Origin: an uncultured Paraburkholderia sp.
Lineage (GTDB): Bacteria > Pseudomonadota > Gammaproteobacteria > Burkholderiales > Burkholderiaceae
Direction of reading: 5' to 3'
Length of the DNA stretch: 54,987 nt
Assembly: GCA_940747215.1 (NCBI GenBank)
Contig: CALNWS010000028.1
Coordinates: forward strand, 1-54,987
Shown: in pieces, positions 26,328-35,296 of the stretch
Position numbering within the stretch: position 1 is the first letter of the stretch
How the letters are laid out: each line of letters starts with the position of its first letter
Program-made: the position numbers and the translations under genes
The notes under the pieces: model-generated
Databases searched by the model: none
The model's input: only the letters and a program-made list of their open reading frames with translations
Told to the model about the DNA's origin: nothing

Positions 26328-27677
26328 ATGATGGTGGCGATGGCAAGGTGGCGTAAGACGGCGCTGGCGGCGTTGGCGGTGTTTTCTCTGGCGGGCGCGG
26401 CTTTTTCCGCAATCGCGGCGAATGCGGCGACGGCGACTGGAGACGGCGCGGCGGCCGCGCCGGGCTCCAACGCCCCCGTGAAATTCACCGGCGCGCCAAT
26501 CCAGCTTGCGTTGATCGAAGGCATGTCCGGGCCGTTCGCGAATGCGGGCGCGGCCGTCGAGCGCAATCTGCGCTTCGGCGTGGAGCAGGTGAACGCGCAC
26601 GGCGGCGTGAAGCTGGCCAACGGCACGCATCCGTTCGAACTCGTCGTGCTCGACAGCAAAGGCAGCACCGAAGAGGCGCTGACGCAATTGCGCGCAGCCG
26701 CCGACCGCCATATCGGCTACGTCATGCAAGGCAACAGCTCGGCGGTCGCGGCGGCACTGATCGGCGCGATCGACAAGCAGAACAGCCGCGAGCCTGGCAA
26801 CCGCGAACTGTTCCTGAACTATTCCGCCGACGACCCCGCGCTCACCAACGCCAGTTGCAGCTTCTGGCATTTCCACTTCGACGCGCACGCGGGCATGCGC
26901 ATGGACGCGCTCGCGGACGTGATCCAGCGCGACAAGTCGGTGAAGAAGGTCTATCTGCTGAATCAGGACTACAGCTTCGGCCACGACGTGAGCACGCTCG
27001 CGCGCTCGGCACTGGCGGCCAAGCGGCCGGACGTGAGCGTGGTCGGCGACGAGTTTCACCCGATTGGTCGCGTGAAGGATTTCGCGCCGTACATCGCGAA
27101 AATCCGCGCGAACGGCGCGGACGCCGTGATCACGGGCAACTGGGGCAACGACCTGACGTTGCTGGTGAAGGCGGCGCGCGAGCAGGGGCTCGACACGAAG
27201 TTCTACACGTTCTACGGCAACAGCCTCGGCGCGCCCGCCGCGTTGGGCGACGCGGGCGTGAAGCACGTCGTCGCCGTCGCCGATTGGCATCCGAACGCCG
27301 GCGGCGCGGCTTCCGACGCTTGGTACGCCGTTTTTCGCGCCCGTTTCCCGGCGGCGCAGGACGATTACCCCGTGCTGCGCATGCCGTTGATGATCGAGAC
27401 GCTCGCCGCCGCCATGAATCGCACGGGCAGTGCGGACCCGACGACCGTCGCGAAGGCGCTGGAGGGCATCAGTTTCGACAACGGCTTCCATGCATCGTGG
27501 ATGCGCGCCGACGGCCATCAACTGATCCAGCCGCTTTACGTGATGGAAATGGGCAAGGCCGGCACGCCCGGCGTGCATTTCGACAACGAAGGCTCGGGCT
27601 ACGGGTTCCGGACCGTGCTGGCGCTGCCGGCCGAGCGCACCATCCCGCCGACTGTATGCAGGATGAAACGCCCGTGA
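26328..27677 (+). CDS. Branched-chain amino acid-type ABC transporter substrate-binding protein
   Basis: 449 residues, intact. A signal peptide (RKTALAALAVFSLAGAAFSA) is followed by a type I periplasmic-binding fold of the Leu/Ile/Val family: IQLALIEGMSGPFANAGAAV, FELVVLDSKGSTEEALTQLR, VMQGNSSAVAAALIGAIDKQ, KKVYLLNQDYSFGHDVSTLA and DAVITGNWGNDLTLLVKAAR. ATG 26328 is followed by a second ATG, and either could start. No ABC permease or ATPase is adjacent, so it is an orphan binding protein. Substrate unknown despite the family name. It is one of the few intact accessory genes. Confidence 0.88.
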   Translation: MMVAMARWRKTALAALAVFSLAGAAFSAIAANAATATGDGAAAAPGSNAPVKFTGAPIQLALIEGMSGPFANAGAAVERNLRFGVEQVNAHGGVKLANGTHPFELVVLDSKGSTEEALTQLRAAADRHIGYVMQGNSSAVAAALIGAIDKQNSREPGNRELFLNYSADDPALTNASCSFWHFHFDAHAGMRMDALADVIQRDKSVKKVYLLNQDYSFGHDVSTLARSALAAKRPDVSVVGDEFHPIGRVKDFAPYIAKIRANGADAVITGNWGNDLTLLVKAAREQGLDTKFYTFYGNSLGAPAALGDAGVKHVVAVADWHPNAGGAASDAWYAVFRARFPAAQDDYPVLRMPLMIETLAAAMNRTGSADPTTVAKALEGISFDNGFHASWMRADGHQLIQPLYVMEMGKAGTPGVHFDNEGSGYGFRTVLALPAERTIPPTVCRMKRP

Positions 27678-27845
27678 GTTTCGGCGTCGCCCGGTGCGTC
27701 GATGCAGACCCCCCGCGCGGCGTGCGGTTGCGGCCCGATCGCGCCCGGCACAGCGGGATTCGCGACGAGATTGGCCTGTGCTACAATAAGCGTTCCGTTG
27801 TAAGGTAAGGCAGTAGCCGGTTGTTTGTAGTAGTCGGTTTGTGCA

Positions 27846-27877
27846 ACGGGTAGCAGTGAACCAAGAGCAGTACCCGT
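27846..27877 (+). promoter_or_regulatory. Hairpin in the rpsO leader
   Basis: acgggta pairs with tacccgt over an 18-nt loop, about 80 nt upstream of rpsO. A weak promoter (TTCGCG, 17 bp, TACAAT 27782-27787) lies upstream. It may be part of S15 autoregulatory leader RNA. This is inferred. Confidence 0.35.
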
Positions 27878-27956
27878 AGCAAAGTACGAGTAATGCATTA
27901 ATCCACGGCACGGCTTTTCTTCCGTGACCGCCAGTCAAGTTTCCAAGGAAATCGAC

Positions 27957-28229
27957 ATGTCCGCAGTTGAAACAAGCAAGAAATCCGAAGTCGTCGCGCA
28001 ATTCGCACGCGCAGCTAACGACACGGGCTCCCCCGAAGTTCAGGTCGCGCTGCTCACGACCCGCATCAATGAACTGACCCTTCACTTCAAGGCACACACG
28101 AAAGATCACCACAGCCGCCGCGGTCTGCTGCGCATGGTGAGCCGCCGTCGTAAGCTGCTCGATTACCTGAAAGGTAAGGACGCGGACCGTTACCGCGCTC
28201 TGATCGAGAAGCTGGGTCTGCGTAAGTAA
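27957..28229 (+). CDS. rpsO: 30S ribosomal protein S15
   Basis: 90 residues, intact. Primary binder of the 16S rRNA central domain. Typical segments: [40 protein letters not shown], and [12 protein letters not shown]. The ribosome site ccaaggaa precedes ATG. A strong terminator follows, then pnp, the same order as in E. coli. Confidence 0.98.
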   Translation: MSAVETSKKSEVVAQFARAANDTGSPEVQVALLTTRINELTLHFKAHTKDHHSRRGLLRMVSRRRKLLDYLKGKDADRYRALIEKLGLRK

Positions 28230-28252
28230 TAATCGGCCAGTCGTTCAGCAAG

Positions 28253-28284
28253 ATGCCTGTGTCAGTTCCGCTGATACAGGCATT
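28253..28284 (+). terminator. Rho-independent terminator after rpsO
   Basis: atgcctgt-g-tcag pairs with ctga-t-acaggcat around a 5-nt loop and is followed by a T-rich run (tttgttttt). Confidence 0.85.
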
Positions 28285-28469
28285 TTGTTTTTGCGCGGTG
28301 CGCTTCATGGGAGGCGCGCCGCGCGGCCGGCTCAGAGGCACGACGGTTCGTGCGGCGCCGGTGCTGGAAAAGTGGGTGGCAGGCTGTCGTACACAGCAGG
28401 CAAACACGGCAGTAAGCAAAGGTAGAGCAGCAAAGAAATACGGCCGGGCTTAAGGGCAGAGCTTTGTGT

Positions 28470-28515
28470 CATTCCAGCGCATCACGTCGCGCGTATCGCG
28501 TGATTCTCTGGAATG
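28470..28515 (+). promoter_or_regulatory. Long leader hairpin upstream of pnp, candidate RNase III site
   Basis: cattccag pairs with ctggaatg, and after a 3-nt internal loop on each side atcacg pairs with cgtgat. The total stem is 14 bp with a 12-nt loop. It lies 85 nt before pnp. In E. coli a double-stranded stem in the pnp leader is cut by RNase III, allowing PNPase to repress its own mRNA. This hairpin is placed to do the same. Confidence 0.55.
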
Positions 28516-28600
28516 GCATAACACTACTCTTCCATGCGGCGCCGGTCCTAGCGTTGCCGCGCCGCTTCTGGTCCGCGCGGCATAATGAAGAGGAAAAGCA

Positions 28601-30748
28601 ATGACTATGTTCAACAAGATCGTCAAAGAATTTAAGTGGGGTCAGCATAACGCTCGCCTCGAAACGGGTGAAATCGCCCGTCAGGCGAGCGGTGCCGTGA
28701 TCGTCGACGTCGAAGACACCGTCGTGCTGGCTACCGTTGTCGGCGCCAAGACAGCGAAGGCGGGTCAGGACTTTTTCCCGCTGACCGTCGACTACCTCGA
28801 AAAGACCTACGCCGCCGGCAAGATCCCGGGCGGCTTCTTCCGCCGTGAAGGCCGTCCGTCGGAAGGCGAAACGCTGATTTCGCGCCTGATCGACCGTCCG
28901 CTGCGTCCGCTCTTCCCGGAAGGCTTCTACAACGAAATCCAGGTCGTGATCCACGTCTTGTCGCTGAACCCCGAAATCCCCGCTGACATTCCCGCGCTGA
29001 TCGGCGCGTCGGCGGCGCTCGCCGTGTCCGGTCTGCCGTTCAACGGCCCGGTCGGCGCGGCTCGTGTGGCGTACATCAACAACGAATACGTGCTGAATCC
29101 GACGCGTCCACAAATGAAGGAATCGGCGCTCGACCTCGTGGTCGCCGGTACGGAACGCGCAGTGCTGATGGTGGAATCGGAAGCGCAGCAACTGAGCGAA
29201 GAAGTGATGCTCGGCGCCGTGGTGTTCGGCCATGAACAGATGCAGATCGCGATCGACGCGATCCATGAGCTGGTCCGCGAAGACGGCAAGCCGGAATGGG
29301 ACTGGCAGGCAGCGGCGAAGAACGAGCCGCTGATCGCACGCGTCGCGGAACTGGCGCAAGCCGACCTGCTCGCCGCATACCAGATCCGCGACAAGCAGGC
29401 ACGTTCGACCAAGCTGAAGGAAGTCTACGCAGCAGTGTCGGCGAAACTGGAAGAAGAAGCTGCGGCAGCCGGCACGGTTGCGGCCGACAAGGCAAGCGTC
29501 GGCAACGTGCTGTTCGACATCGAAGCGAAGATCGTCCGTACGCAGATCCTGAACGGCGAACCGCGTATTGACGGCCGCGACACGCGCACCGTGCGCCCGA
29601 TCGAAATCCGTACCGGCGTACTGCCGCGTACGCACGGTTCGGCACTGTTCACGCGTGGCGAAACGCAGGCCATGGTGGTCGCAACGCTCGGCACGAAGGG
29701 CGACGAACAGAACATCGACGCGCTCGAAGGCGAATATCGCGAGCGCTTCATGCTCCACTACAACATGCCTCCGTTCGCAACCGGCGAAACGGGCCGCGTG
29801 GGTTCGCCGAAGCGCCGTGAAATCGGTCACGGCTGTCTCGCAAAGCGCGCGCTGGCCGCATGCCTGCCGAGCGCCGACGAATTCGGCTACTCGATTCGCG
29901 TCGTGTCGGAAATCACGGAATCGAACGGTTCCTCGTCGATGGCTTCGGTGTGCGGCGGCTGCCTCGCGCTGATGGACGCCGGTGTGCCGATGAAGGCGCA
30001 CGTCGCCGGCATTGCAATGGGCCTGATCCTCGAAGACAACAAGTTCGCGGTGCTGACCGACATCCTCGGCGACGAAGATCACCTCGGCGACATGGACTTC
30101 AAGGTGGCGGGTACGGAACAGGGCGTGACCGCACTGCAGATGGACATCAAGATCAAGGGCATCACGAAGGAAATCATGCAGGTCGCCCTCGCGCAAGCGA
30201 AGGAAGGCCGTATGCACATCCTCGGCAAGATGACCACGGCCGTGTCGGGCGCGAACACTGTGCTGTCGGACTACGCACCGCGCATGATCACCATCAAGAT
30301 CAACCCGGAAAAGATTCGCGACGTGATCGGCAAGGGCGGTTTGGTGATCCGCGCGCTGACCGAAGAAACGGGCACGACGATCGATATTTCGGACGACGGC
30401 GTCGTCACCATCGCTAGCACGAGCAGCGAAGGTATGGCCGAAGCGAAGAAGCGTATCGAGAACATCACGCTCGAAGTGGAAGTGGGCCAAGTGTACGAAG
30501 GTACGGTCCTCAAGCTGCTGGACTTCGGTGCGATCGTGAACATCCTGCCGGGCAAGGACGGTCTGCTGCACATTTCCGAGATCGCTAACGAGCGTATCAA
30601 GGACATCAACGACTACCTGAAGGACGGTCAGCAGGTGAAGGTCAAGGTCATCCAGACGGACGAGAAGGATCGCGTGCGTCTGTCGGCCAAGGCGTTGCTG
30701 AATGAAGGCGCAAACGGCGCGCCGCAAGGCGAGCCGACGCCGCAGTAA
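28601..30748 (+). CDS. pnp: Polyribonucleotide nucleotidyltransferase (PNPase)
   Basis: 715 residues, full length. Phosphorolytic 3'-5' exoribonuclease of the degradosome. Two RNase PH domains are seen ([20 protein letters not shown], and the catalytic second copy [20 protein letters not shown] with [20 protein letters not shown]), then the KH domain with [18 protein letters not shown] and the C-terminal S1 domain ([31 protein letters not shown]). Start at ATG 28601. A second ATG two codons later is possible. Terminator at 30760-30799. Confidence 0.98.
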   Translation: MTMFNKIVKEFKWGQHNARLETGEIARQASGAVIVDVEDTVVLATVVGAKTAKAGQDFFPLTVDYLEKTYAAGKIPGGFFRREGRPSEGETLISRLIDRPLRPLFPEGFYNEIQVVIHVLSLNPEIPADIPALIGASAALAVSGLPFNGPVGAARVAYINNEYVLNPTRPQMKESALDLVVAGTERAVLMVESEAQQLSEEVMLGAVVFGHEQMQIAIDAIHELVREDGKPEWDWQAAAKNEPLIARVAELAQADLLAAYQIRDKQARSTKLKEVYAAVSAKLEEEAAAAGTVAADKASVGNVLFDIEAKIVRTQILNGEPRIDGRDTRTVRPIEIRTGVLPRTHGSALFTRGETQAMVVATLGTKGDEQNIDALEGEYRERFMLHYNMPPFATGETGRVGSPKRREIGHGCLAKRALAACLPSADEFGYSIRVVSEITESNGSSSMASVCGGCLALMDAGVPMKAHVAGIAMGLILEDNKFAVLTDILGDEDHLGDMDFKVAGTEQGVTALQMDIKIKGITKEIMQVALAQAKEGRMHILGKMTTAVSGANTVLSDYAPRMITIKINPEKIRDVIGKGGLVIRALTEETGTTIDISDDGVVTIASTSSEGMAEAKKRIENITLEVEVGQVYEGTVLKLLDFGAIVNILPGKDGLLHISEIANERIKDINDYLKDGQQVKVKVIQTDEKDRVRLSAKALLNEGANGAPQGEPTPQ

Positions 30749-30759
30749 TGCGGTAGCGG

Positions 30760-30799
30760 AACAACGGCCGGCAGCGCGAATGCGCGCCGGCCGTTGTTT
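30760..30799 (+). terminator. Rho-independent terminator after pnp
   Basis: aacaacggccggc pairs with gccggccgttgttt around a GC-rich loop, ending in T-rich sequence. Confidence 0.9.
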
Positions 30800-30820
30800 A
30801 TGAGAAGTGCAGAGTGGATT

Positions 30821-30852
30821 GCGCTGCAAACAGGTATTCTGTTTGTCAGCGC
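30821..30852 (+). repeat. 13-bp-stem hairpin between pnp and qor
   Basis: gcgctgcaaacag pairs with ctgtttg-t-cagcgc (one bulged t) across a 5-nt loop gtatt. There is no T-run afterwards, so it is not a standard terminator. Could be an operator or RNA element. Function unknown. Confidence 0.6.
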
Positions 30853-30907
30853 GAGTTTGTCGCGGTTCGGACGATTCATGTGCTTAATCACGTATTCGCG
30901 AGACTGT

Positions 30908-30925
30908 TTGCGGAGTTGTCCGCAA
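30908..30925 (+). repeat. 7-bp inverted repeat upstream of qor
   Basis: ttgcgga and tccgcaa flank a gttg loop, 55 nt before the qor ATG. Small hairpin or operator. Confidence 0.4.
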
Positions 30926-30979
30926 GGCTTTCCGCGCAATGCCGGTATGCAGCGCAATCCAATCTTGGAGTAGACGCAG

Positions 30980-31996
30980 ATGAAAGCGATCGAGATCAGC
31001 GAATTCGGAGCGCCGGAAGTCCTCAAGCTGGCAGAGCGGCCCACGCCACAACTGAAAGCGGGCGAGGTACTCATCAAGGTGGCGGCAGCCGGAGTCAATC
31101 GTCCGGACGTGTTTCAGCGCAAGGGTGGCTATGCGCCGCCGCCGGGCGCGTCTGATTTGCCGGGGCTGGAAGTGGCGGGTGAAATTGTCGGCGGCACTAT
31201 CGACGAGAAGAACAACCCGTTCGGCCTGAAAATCGGCGACCGCGTTTGCGCGTTGCTCGCGGGCGGCGGTTACGCGCAATACGCGGCCGCGCCGCTGCTG
31301 CAATGTCTGCCGGTGCCCACGGGTTTGACGGACGTCGAGGTCGCTTCGCTGCCCGAGACGTTTTTCACCGTGTGGAGCAACGTGTTCGATCGCGCGCAAC
31401 TCGGCAACGGTGAAGGCGCACCCAACGAAACGCTGTTGGTGCAGGGCGGTTCGAGCGGCATCGGCGTCACGGCGATCCAGATCGCGCATGCGTTGGGTTT
31501 TCGCGTGTTCGTCACCGCGGGCACGGACGAAAAGTGCCGCGCGTGCGAGGCGCTCGGTGCCGAGCGTGCGATCAATTACAAGACTGAAGATTTCGTTGAA
31601 GTGATCAAGGCGCTCACGAACGATCGTGGCGTCGACGTGATCCTCGATATGGTGACAGGCAACTACGTGCCGCGCGAACTGACTACGCTCGCCGATGGTG
31701 GCCGCATCGTCGTGATCGCGTTGCTCGGCGGCGCGAAGGCGGAACTGAATCTGAACGACGTGCTGCGTCGTCGTCTGACGGTAACGGGTTCGACGTTGCG
31801 TCCGCGGTCGGTGGAATTCAAGGCGAAGATCGCCGCGCAACTGAAAGAGCGCGTGTGGCCGTATCTCGAAGATGGCCGCATCAAGCCGGTGGTATTTCGC
31901 GTGTTTCCGGCGGCGCAGGCAGCCGAAGCGCATGCCCTGATGGAGAGCAGCACGCATGTCGGAAAGATCGTATTGACATGGGGACAGGACGCTTGA
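30980..31996 (+). CDS. NAD(P)H-quinone oxidoreductase, zeta-crystallin/PIG3 type
   Basis: 338 residues, intact. Zinc-independent MDR-superfamily oxidoreductase that reduces quinones with NADPH. GroES-like domain: AIEISEFGAPEVLKLAERPT, AAGVNRPDVFQRKGGYAPPP, GLEVAGEIVGG. Nucleotide-binding domain: LLVQGGSSGIGVTAIQIAHA (modified GxGxxG), INYKTEDFVEVIKALTNDRG. No zinc-binding Cys cluster, as expected for the QOR group. Neighbours pnp and tpiA are conserved around it in Burkholderia. Confidence 0.93.
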   Translation: MKAIEISEFGAPEVLKLAERPTPQLKAGEVLIKVAAAGVNRPDVFQRKGGYAPPPGASDLPGLEVAGEIVGGTIDEKNNPFGLKIGDRVCALLAGGGYAQYAAAPLLQCLPVPTGLTDVEVASLPETFFTVWSNVFDRAQLGNGEGAPNETLLVQGGSSGIGVTAIQIAHALGFRVFVTAGTDEKCRACEALGAERAINYKTEDFVEVIKALTNDRGVDVILDMVTGNYVPRELTTLADGGRIVVIALLGGAKAELNLNDVLRRRLTVTGSTLRPRSVEFKAKIAAQLKERVWPYLEDGRIKPVVFRVFPAAQAAEAHALMESSTHVGKIVLTWGQDA

Positions 31997-32006
31997 CACG
32001 GTCGGT

Positions 32007-32035
32007 TTGACCCGATCCACCCCACGCAGTAAAAT
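32007..32035 (+). promoter_or_regulatory. Putative tpiA-secG promoter
   Basis: TTGACC at 32007-32012, 17-bp spacer, TAAAAT at 32030-32035, giving a leader of about 100 nt before tpiA. Confidence 0.6.
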
Positions 32036-32139
32036 TGGCGTTTTGCGCGTACCGCATGAATCCGAAAGGCGGACTGTCAGCGCAAATCAGCGCTTGGCCC
32101 AAGTCCGCCGTCAACGCCAAGACAAGACGAGACGGGACG

Positions 32140-32919
32140 ATGCCGAAACAACGAGCCAAACTGGTAGTCGGGAACTGGAAAATGCACGGGCGCCTCGCCG
32201 AGAATGCAACGCTGTTGCAGGCTGTGGCGCAAGGTGCAGGTGAATTGCCCGCTGACGTACGCGTCGGCGTGTGTGTGCCGAGTCCCTATCTCGCGCAAAC
32301 TCAGGCGTCGCTGGAAGGCAGCCGTGTGGTGTGGGGTTCGCAGGACGTGTCCGCATTCACGCACGGTGCATATACGGGTGAGGTTGCCGCGCCTATGGTG
32401 GCGGACTTCGGCGCTACGCTTGCAATCGTTGGGCACTCGGAACGTCGTGCCTATCATCGCGAGAGCGCCGAGCTGGTCGCTGTGAAAACACAGCGTGCGC
32501 TCGAGGCAGGTTTGACGCCTATCGTCTGCGTCGGCGAAACGCTCGAAGAGCGCGAAGCCGGTTCAACCGAACAGGTCGTCGGCGCGCAGCTGGATGAAGT
32601 GCTCGCGAAACTGTCCGAAGAAGAAGCGGTGCGTATCGTCGTGGCATACGAGCCGGTTTGGGCAATCGGCACGGGCAAGAGCGCGACGTGCGAACAGGCA
32701 CAAGCGGTTCACGCATTTTTGCGTTCGCGTCAGGCGGCAAAGGGCGCGGCGGTGGCGAACGTGTCGTTGCTGTATGGCGGCAGCGTGAAGCCGGAGAATG
32801 CCGAAGAGTTGTTCCGTCAAACGGATATCGACGGCAGCCTGATTGGCGGCGCGTCGTTGAAAGCCCAGGATTTTCTGGTGATCTGCAAGGCGGCGGGCAC
32901 GATCAGCGTCGCCGGCTAA
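32140..32919 (+). CDS. tpiA: Triose-phosphate isomerase
   Basis: 259 residues, intact. Interconverts dihydroxyacetone phosphate and glyceraldehyde 3-phosphate. All catalytic pieces are seen: Lys in GNWKMHG, His in [12 protein letters not shown], Glu in [16 protein letters not shown], and the phosphate-binding [14 protein letters not shown] and [13 protein letters not shown] chose ATG 32140. The frame is open upstream but unlike the family. Followed by secG, the classic tpiA-secG pair. Confidence 0.97.
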   Translation: MPKQRAKLVVGNWKMHGRLAENATLLQAVAQGAGELPADVRVGVCVPSPYLAQTQASLEGSRVVWGSQDVSAFTHGAYTGEVAAPMVADFGATLAIVGHSERRAYHRESAELVAVKTQRALEAGLTPIVCVGETLEEREAGSTEQVVGAQLDEVLAKLSEEEAVRIVVAYEPVWAIGTGKSATCEQAQAVHAFLRSRQAAKGAAVANVSLLYGGSVKPENAEELFRQTDIDGSLIGGASLKAQDFLVICKAAGTISVAG

Positions 32920-33000
32920 GCAAGCGCCCTACCTAGGATGGCTCAATCCCGCGCGGCACGGAGTGTGTGGCGCGGTTAAACGAAGACTCAGGTGAGTGTG

Positions 33001-33399
33001 ATGCTGTATTTGAAAACTTTGATTATCGTCGTTCAGCTGTTGTCGGCGCTCGGCGTTATCGGCCTAGTGTTGTTGCAACACGGTAAAGGCGCCGACATGG
33101 GCGCGGCTTTTGGTAGTGGCGCATCGGGTAGCCTGTTCGGTGCAACGGGCTCCGCAAACTTTCTGTCGCGTACGACGGCGGTGCTTGCAGCGGTGTTTTT
33201 CGTGACCACGCTAACGCTCACGTATCTCGGCGCCTATCGTTCGAAGCCCTCTGCAGGCGTGCTGGGCGCGGCGGCTACGGCTCCCGTTTCTGCTACTTCG
33301 GGTGTGTCTCCTGCATCCACACCGGTTGCTGCATCGAATGCATCGGCTGCTCTGGCCGCTTCGGCTGCTTCCGTGCCAGCTACAGATGTGCCGAAATAA
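33001..33399 (+). CDS. secG: Preprotein translocase subunit SecG
   Basis: 132 residues from ATG 33001, with aggtgag 5 nt upstream (an upstream GTG at 32992 is also possible). Two membrane helices flank the conserved cytoplasmic loop: LKTLIIVVQLLSALGVIGLV, LLQHGKGADMGAAFGSGASG, LFGATGSANFLSRTTAVLAA. The C-terminal ~50 residues are an Ala/Ser/Pro/Thr-rich low-complexity tail, longer than in E. coli. SecG assists SecYE-SecA protein export. It lies just before tRNA-Leu and the nuo operon. Confidence 0.95.
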   Translation: MLYLKTLIIVVQLLSALGVIGLVLLQHGKGADMGAAFGSGASGSLFGATGSANFLSRTTAVLAAVFFVTTLTLTYLGAYRSKPSAGVLGAAATAPVSATSGVSPASTPVAASNASAALAASAASVPATDVPK

Positions 33400-33425
33400 A
33401 TTTTCGCCCAAAATGCCTTGGTGCG

Positions 33426-33454
33426 TTGAACAAACTGTTTAACCCAATTATAAT
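33426..33454 (+). promoter_or_regulatory. Strong promoter for tRNA-Leu
   Basis: TTGAAC at 33426-33431, exactly 17-bp spacer, perfect TATAAT at 33449-33454. Predicted start near 33461, 50 nt before the tRNA. Confidence 0.8.
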
Positions 33455-33511
33455 TCAATTCTTGAAGCGATTCGCGGGTTTTACAAGTTGTTTTCCCGGA
33501 TTGCAGTTAGT

Positions 33512-33596
33512 GCCGACGTGGTGAAATTGGTAGACACGCTATCTTGAGGGGGTAGTGGCGAAAGCTGTGCGAGTTCGAGCCTCGCCGTCGGCACCA
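33512..33596 (+). tRNA. tRNA-Leu (anticodon GAG), CCA encoded
   Basis: 85 nt with acceptor stem gccgacg / cgtcggc, then A and encoded CCA. The D arm is ggtgaaattggtagac. The anticodon stem ctatc/ggtag has loop ttgaggg giving GAG, decoding CUC/CUU leucine codons. The long variable arm is typical of tRNA-Leu, and the T arm is gcgagttcgagcctcgc. Confidence 0.95.
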
Positions 33597-33606
33597 AATG
33601 TTATCT

Positions 33607-33645
33607 AAATGTCAGCCGCTTGCTTCGCTTCGGCTGGCATTTTTC
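33607..33645 (+). terminator. Rho-independent terminator after tRNA-Leu
   Basis: aaatgtcagccg pairs with cggctggcattt across a 12-nt loop, followed by tttt. Confidence 0.85.
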
Positions 33646-33759
33646 GCTTTTGGCGCGCAGTTTTGGGTTGGGCTTGCGACTTGTGCGTTTCGGAAGTGAT
33701 TTCGCGTCAGGAGTGCTATGCTCTTGGCGGCACTCAGAACCAACCGATTGAGGACTGTC

Positions 33760-34119
33760 TTGAACCTCGCAGCTTATTTTCCCGTCTTGTTGTTCCTCAT
33801 TGTGGGCACCGGTTTAGGCGTAGCACTGGTCAGTATCGGCAAGATCCTCGGTCCCAACAAACCTGATACCGAGAAAAACGCACCGTACGAGTGCGGCTTC
33901 GAAGCATTCGAAGATGCGCGCATGAAGTTTGACGTGCGCTATTACCTCGTCGCCATTATCTTCATCATTTTCGATCTTGAAACCGCGTTCTTGTTCCCAT
34001 GGGGTGTTGCCCTGCGCGACATCGGCTGGCCAGGCTTCATGGCGATGATGATTTTCCTGCTCGAATTCCTGCTGGGCTTCGCCTATATCTGGAATAAGGG
34101 CGGCCTCGACTGGGAATGA
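33760..34119 (+). CDS. nuoA: NADH-quinone oxidoreductase subunit A
   Basis: 119 residues with three membrane helices, the betaproteobacterial length. Start chosen at TTG 33760, preceded by agga. The frame is open upstream but the family begins [16 protein letters not shown]. Conserved [20 protein letters not shown] and [14 protein letters not shown] line the quinone channel loop. First gene of the 14-gene complex I operon. Membrane arm. Confidence 0.95.
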   Translation: MNLAAYFPVLLFLIVGTGLGVALVSIGKILGPNKPDTEKNAPYECGFEAFEDARMKFDVRYYLVAIIFIIFDLETAFLFPWGVALRDIGWPGFMAMMIFLLEFLLGFAYIWNKGGLDWE

Positions 34120-34182
34120 TGGATTAATCGCCGGTTTGCGTAGGTGGCCAAAGCTTGCCACCTCGTCTGGAGTGGAAAGCAA

Positions 34183-34662
34183 ATGAGTATCGAAGTGGTC
34201 TTGAAGGAAGGGTTTGTCACCACGACGGCTGACAAACTGATCAACTGGACGCGTACCGGCTCGTTGTGGCCGATGACGTTCGGTCTTGCGTGCTGTGCGG
34301 TCGAGATGATGCATGCGGGCGCTGCCCGTTATGACCTCGACCGCTTCGGTGTGGTGTTTCGTCCCAGTCCACGTCAGTCGGACGTGATGATCGTCGCCGG
34401 CACGCTGTGCAACAAGATGGCGCCCGCTCTGCGCAAGGTCTACGACCAGATGGCCGAGCCGCGCTGGGTGATTTCCATGGGTTCGTGCGCGAACGGCGGC
34501 GGCTATTACCACTACTCGTATTCGGTGGTGCGCGGCTGTGATCGTATCGTGCCGGTCGACGTGTACGTACCGGGCTGTCCGCCCACTGCTGAAGCGCTGG
34601 TGTACGGCGTGATCCAGTTGCAGGCCAAGATTCGCCGCACCAACACAATCGCCCGTCAATAA
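34183..34662 (+). CDS. nuoB: NADH-quinone oxidoreductase subunit B
   Basis: 159 residues. Carries the terminal [4Fe-4S] cluster N2 that reduces quinone: the vicinal CC in [13 protein letters not shown], Cys in [11 protein letters not shown] and GSCANGG, and [14 protein letters not shown] 34183 chosen, with ggagtgg upstream. All ligands present, intact. Confidence 0.97.
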   Translation: MSIEVVLKEGFVTTTADKLINWTRTGSLWPMTFGLACCAVEMMHAGAARYDLDRFGVVFRPSPRQSDVMIVAGTLCNKMAPALRKVYDQMAEPRWVISMGSCANGGGYYHYSYSVVRGCDRIVPVDVYVPGCPPTAEALVYGVIQLQAKIRRTNTIARQ

Positions 34663-34681
34663 GGCAACGCCTCCCCTACAT

Positions 34682-35287
34682 ATGGCAAGCAAACTCGAGA
34701 CCCTGAAAGCGAACCTCGAAGCGGCCTTTGGCGGCCTCCTCCTGTTGAGCACCACTGCAGCGATCGGTGAGTTGACGATCGTCGTGAAAGCAAGCGACTA
34801 CATCAGCGTGGCAACGCGTCTGCGCGACGACCGCTCGCTCGGTTTCGAGCAGCTCGTCGACCTGTGTGGCGTTGACTATCAGACATACGCAGACGGCGCT
34901 TACGACGGTCCGCGTTTTGCGGCCGTTCTGCATCTGCTGTCGGTGCAGAACAACTGGCGTCTGCGCGTGCGTGTGTTCGCGCCGGACGACGATATGCCTA
35001 TCGTGCCTTCCGTCGTCGACGTCTGGAATTCGGCCAACTGGTACGAGCGCGAAGCTTTCGATCTGTATGGCATCGTTTTCGAAGGCCACCCCGACCTGCG
35101 CCGTATCCTGACTGACTACGGTTTCATCGGTTACCCGTTCCGTAAAGATTTCCCGATCTCCGGTTACGTCGAAATGCGTTACGACCCGGAAGAGAAGCGC
35201 GTCGTCTATCAGCCGGTAACGATCGAGCCGCGGGAAATCACGCCGCGCGTGATTCGCGAAGATCGCTATGGCGGTCTGAAACACTAA
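34682..35287 (+). CDS. nuoC: NADH-quinone oxidoreductase subunit C
   Basis: 201 residues, separate from NuoD as in most betaproteobacteria (fused in E. coli). Peripheral arm subunit next to NuoD. Signature [40 protein letters not shown] is complete. It starts 19 nt after nuoB and ends 9 nt before nuoD. Confidence 0.96.
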   Translation: MASKLETLKANLEAAFGGLLLLSTTAAIGELTIVVKASDYISVATRLRDDRSLGFEQLVDLCGVDYQTYADGAYDGPRFAAVLHLLSVQNNWRLRVRVFAPDDDMPIVPSVVDVWNSANWYEREAFDLYGIVFEGHPDLRRILTDYGFIGYPFRKDFPISGYVEMRYDPEEKRVVYQPVTIEPREITPRVIREDRYGGLKH

Positions 35288-35296
35288 GAGAACGCC

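Larger units (their letters stand above)
28230..28600 (+). other. rpsO-pnp intergenic region
   Basis: About 370 bases with a terminator (28253-28284) and a long hairpin (28470-28515). Nothing recognised between 28290 and 28469. Confidence 0.6.
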
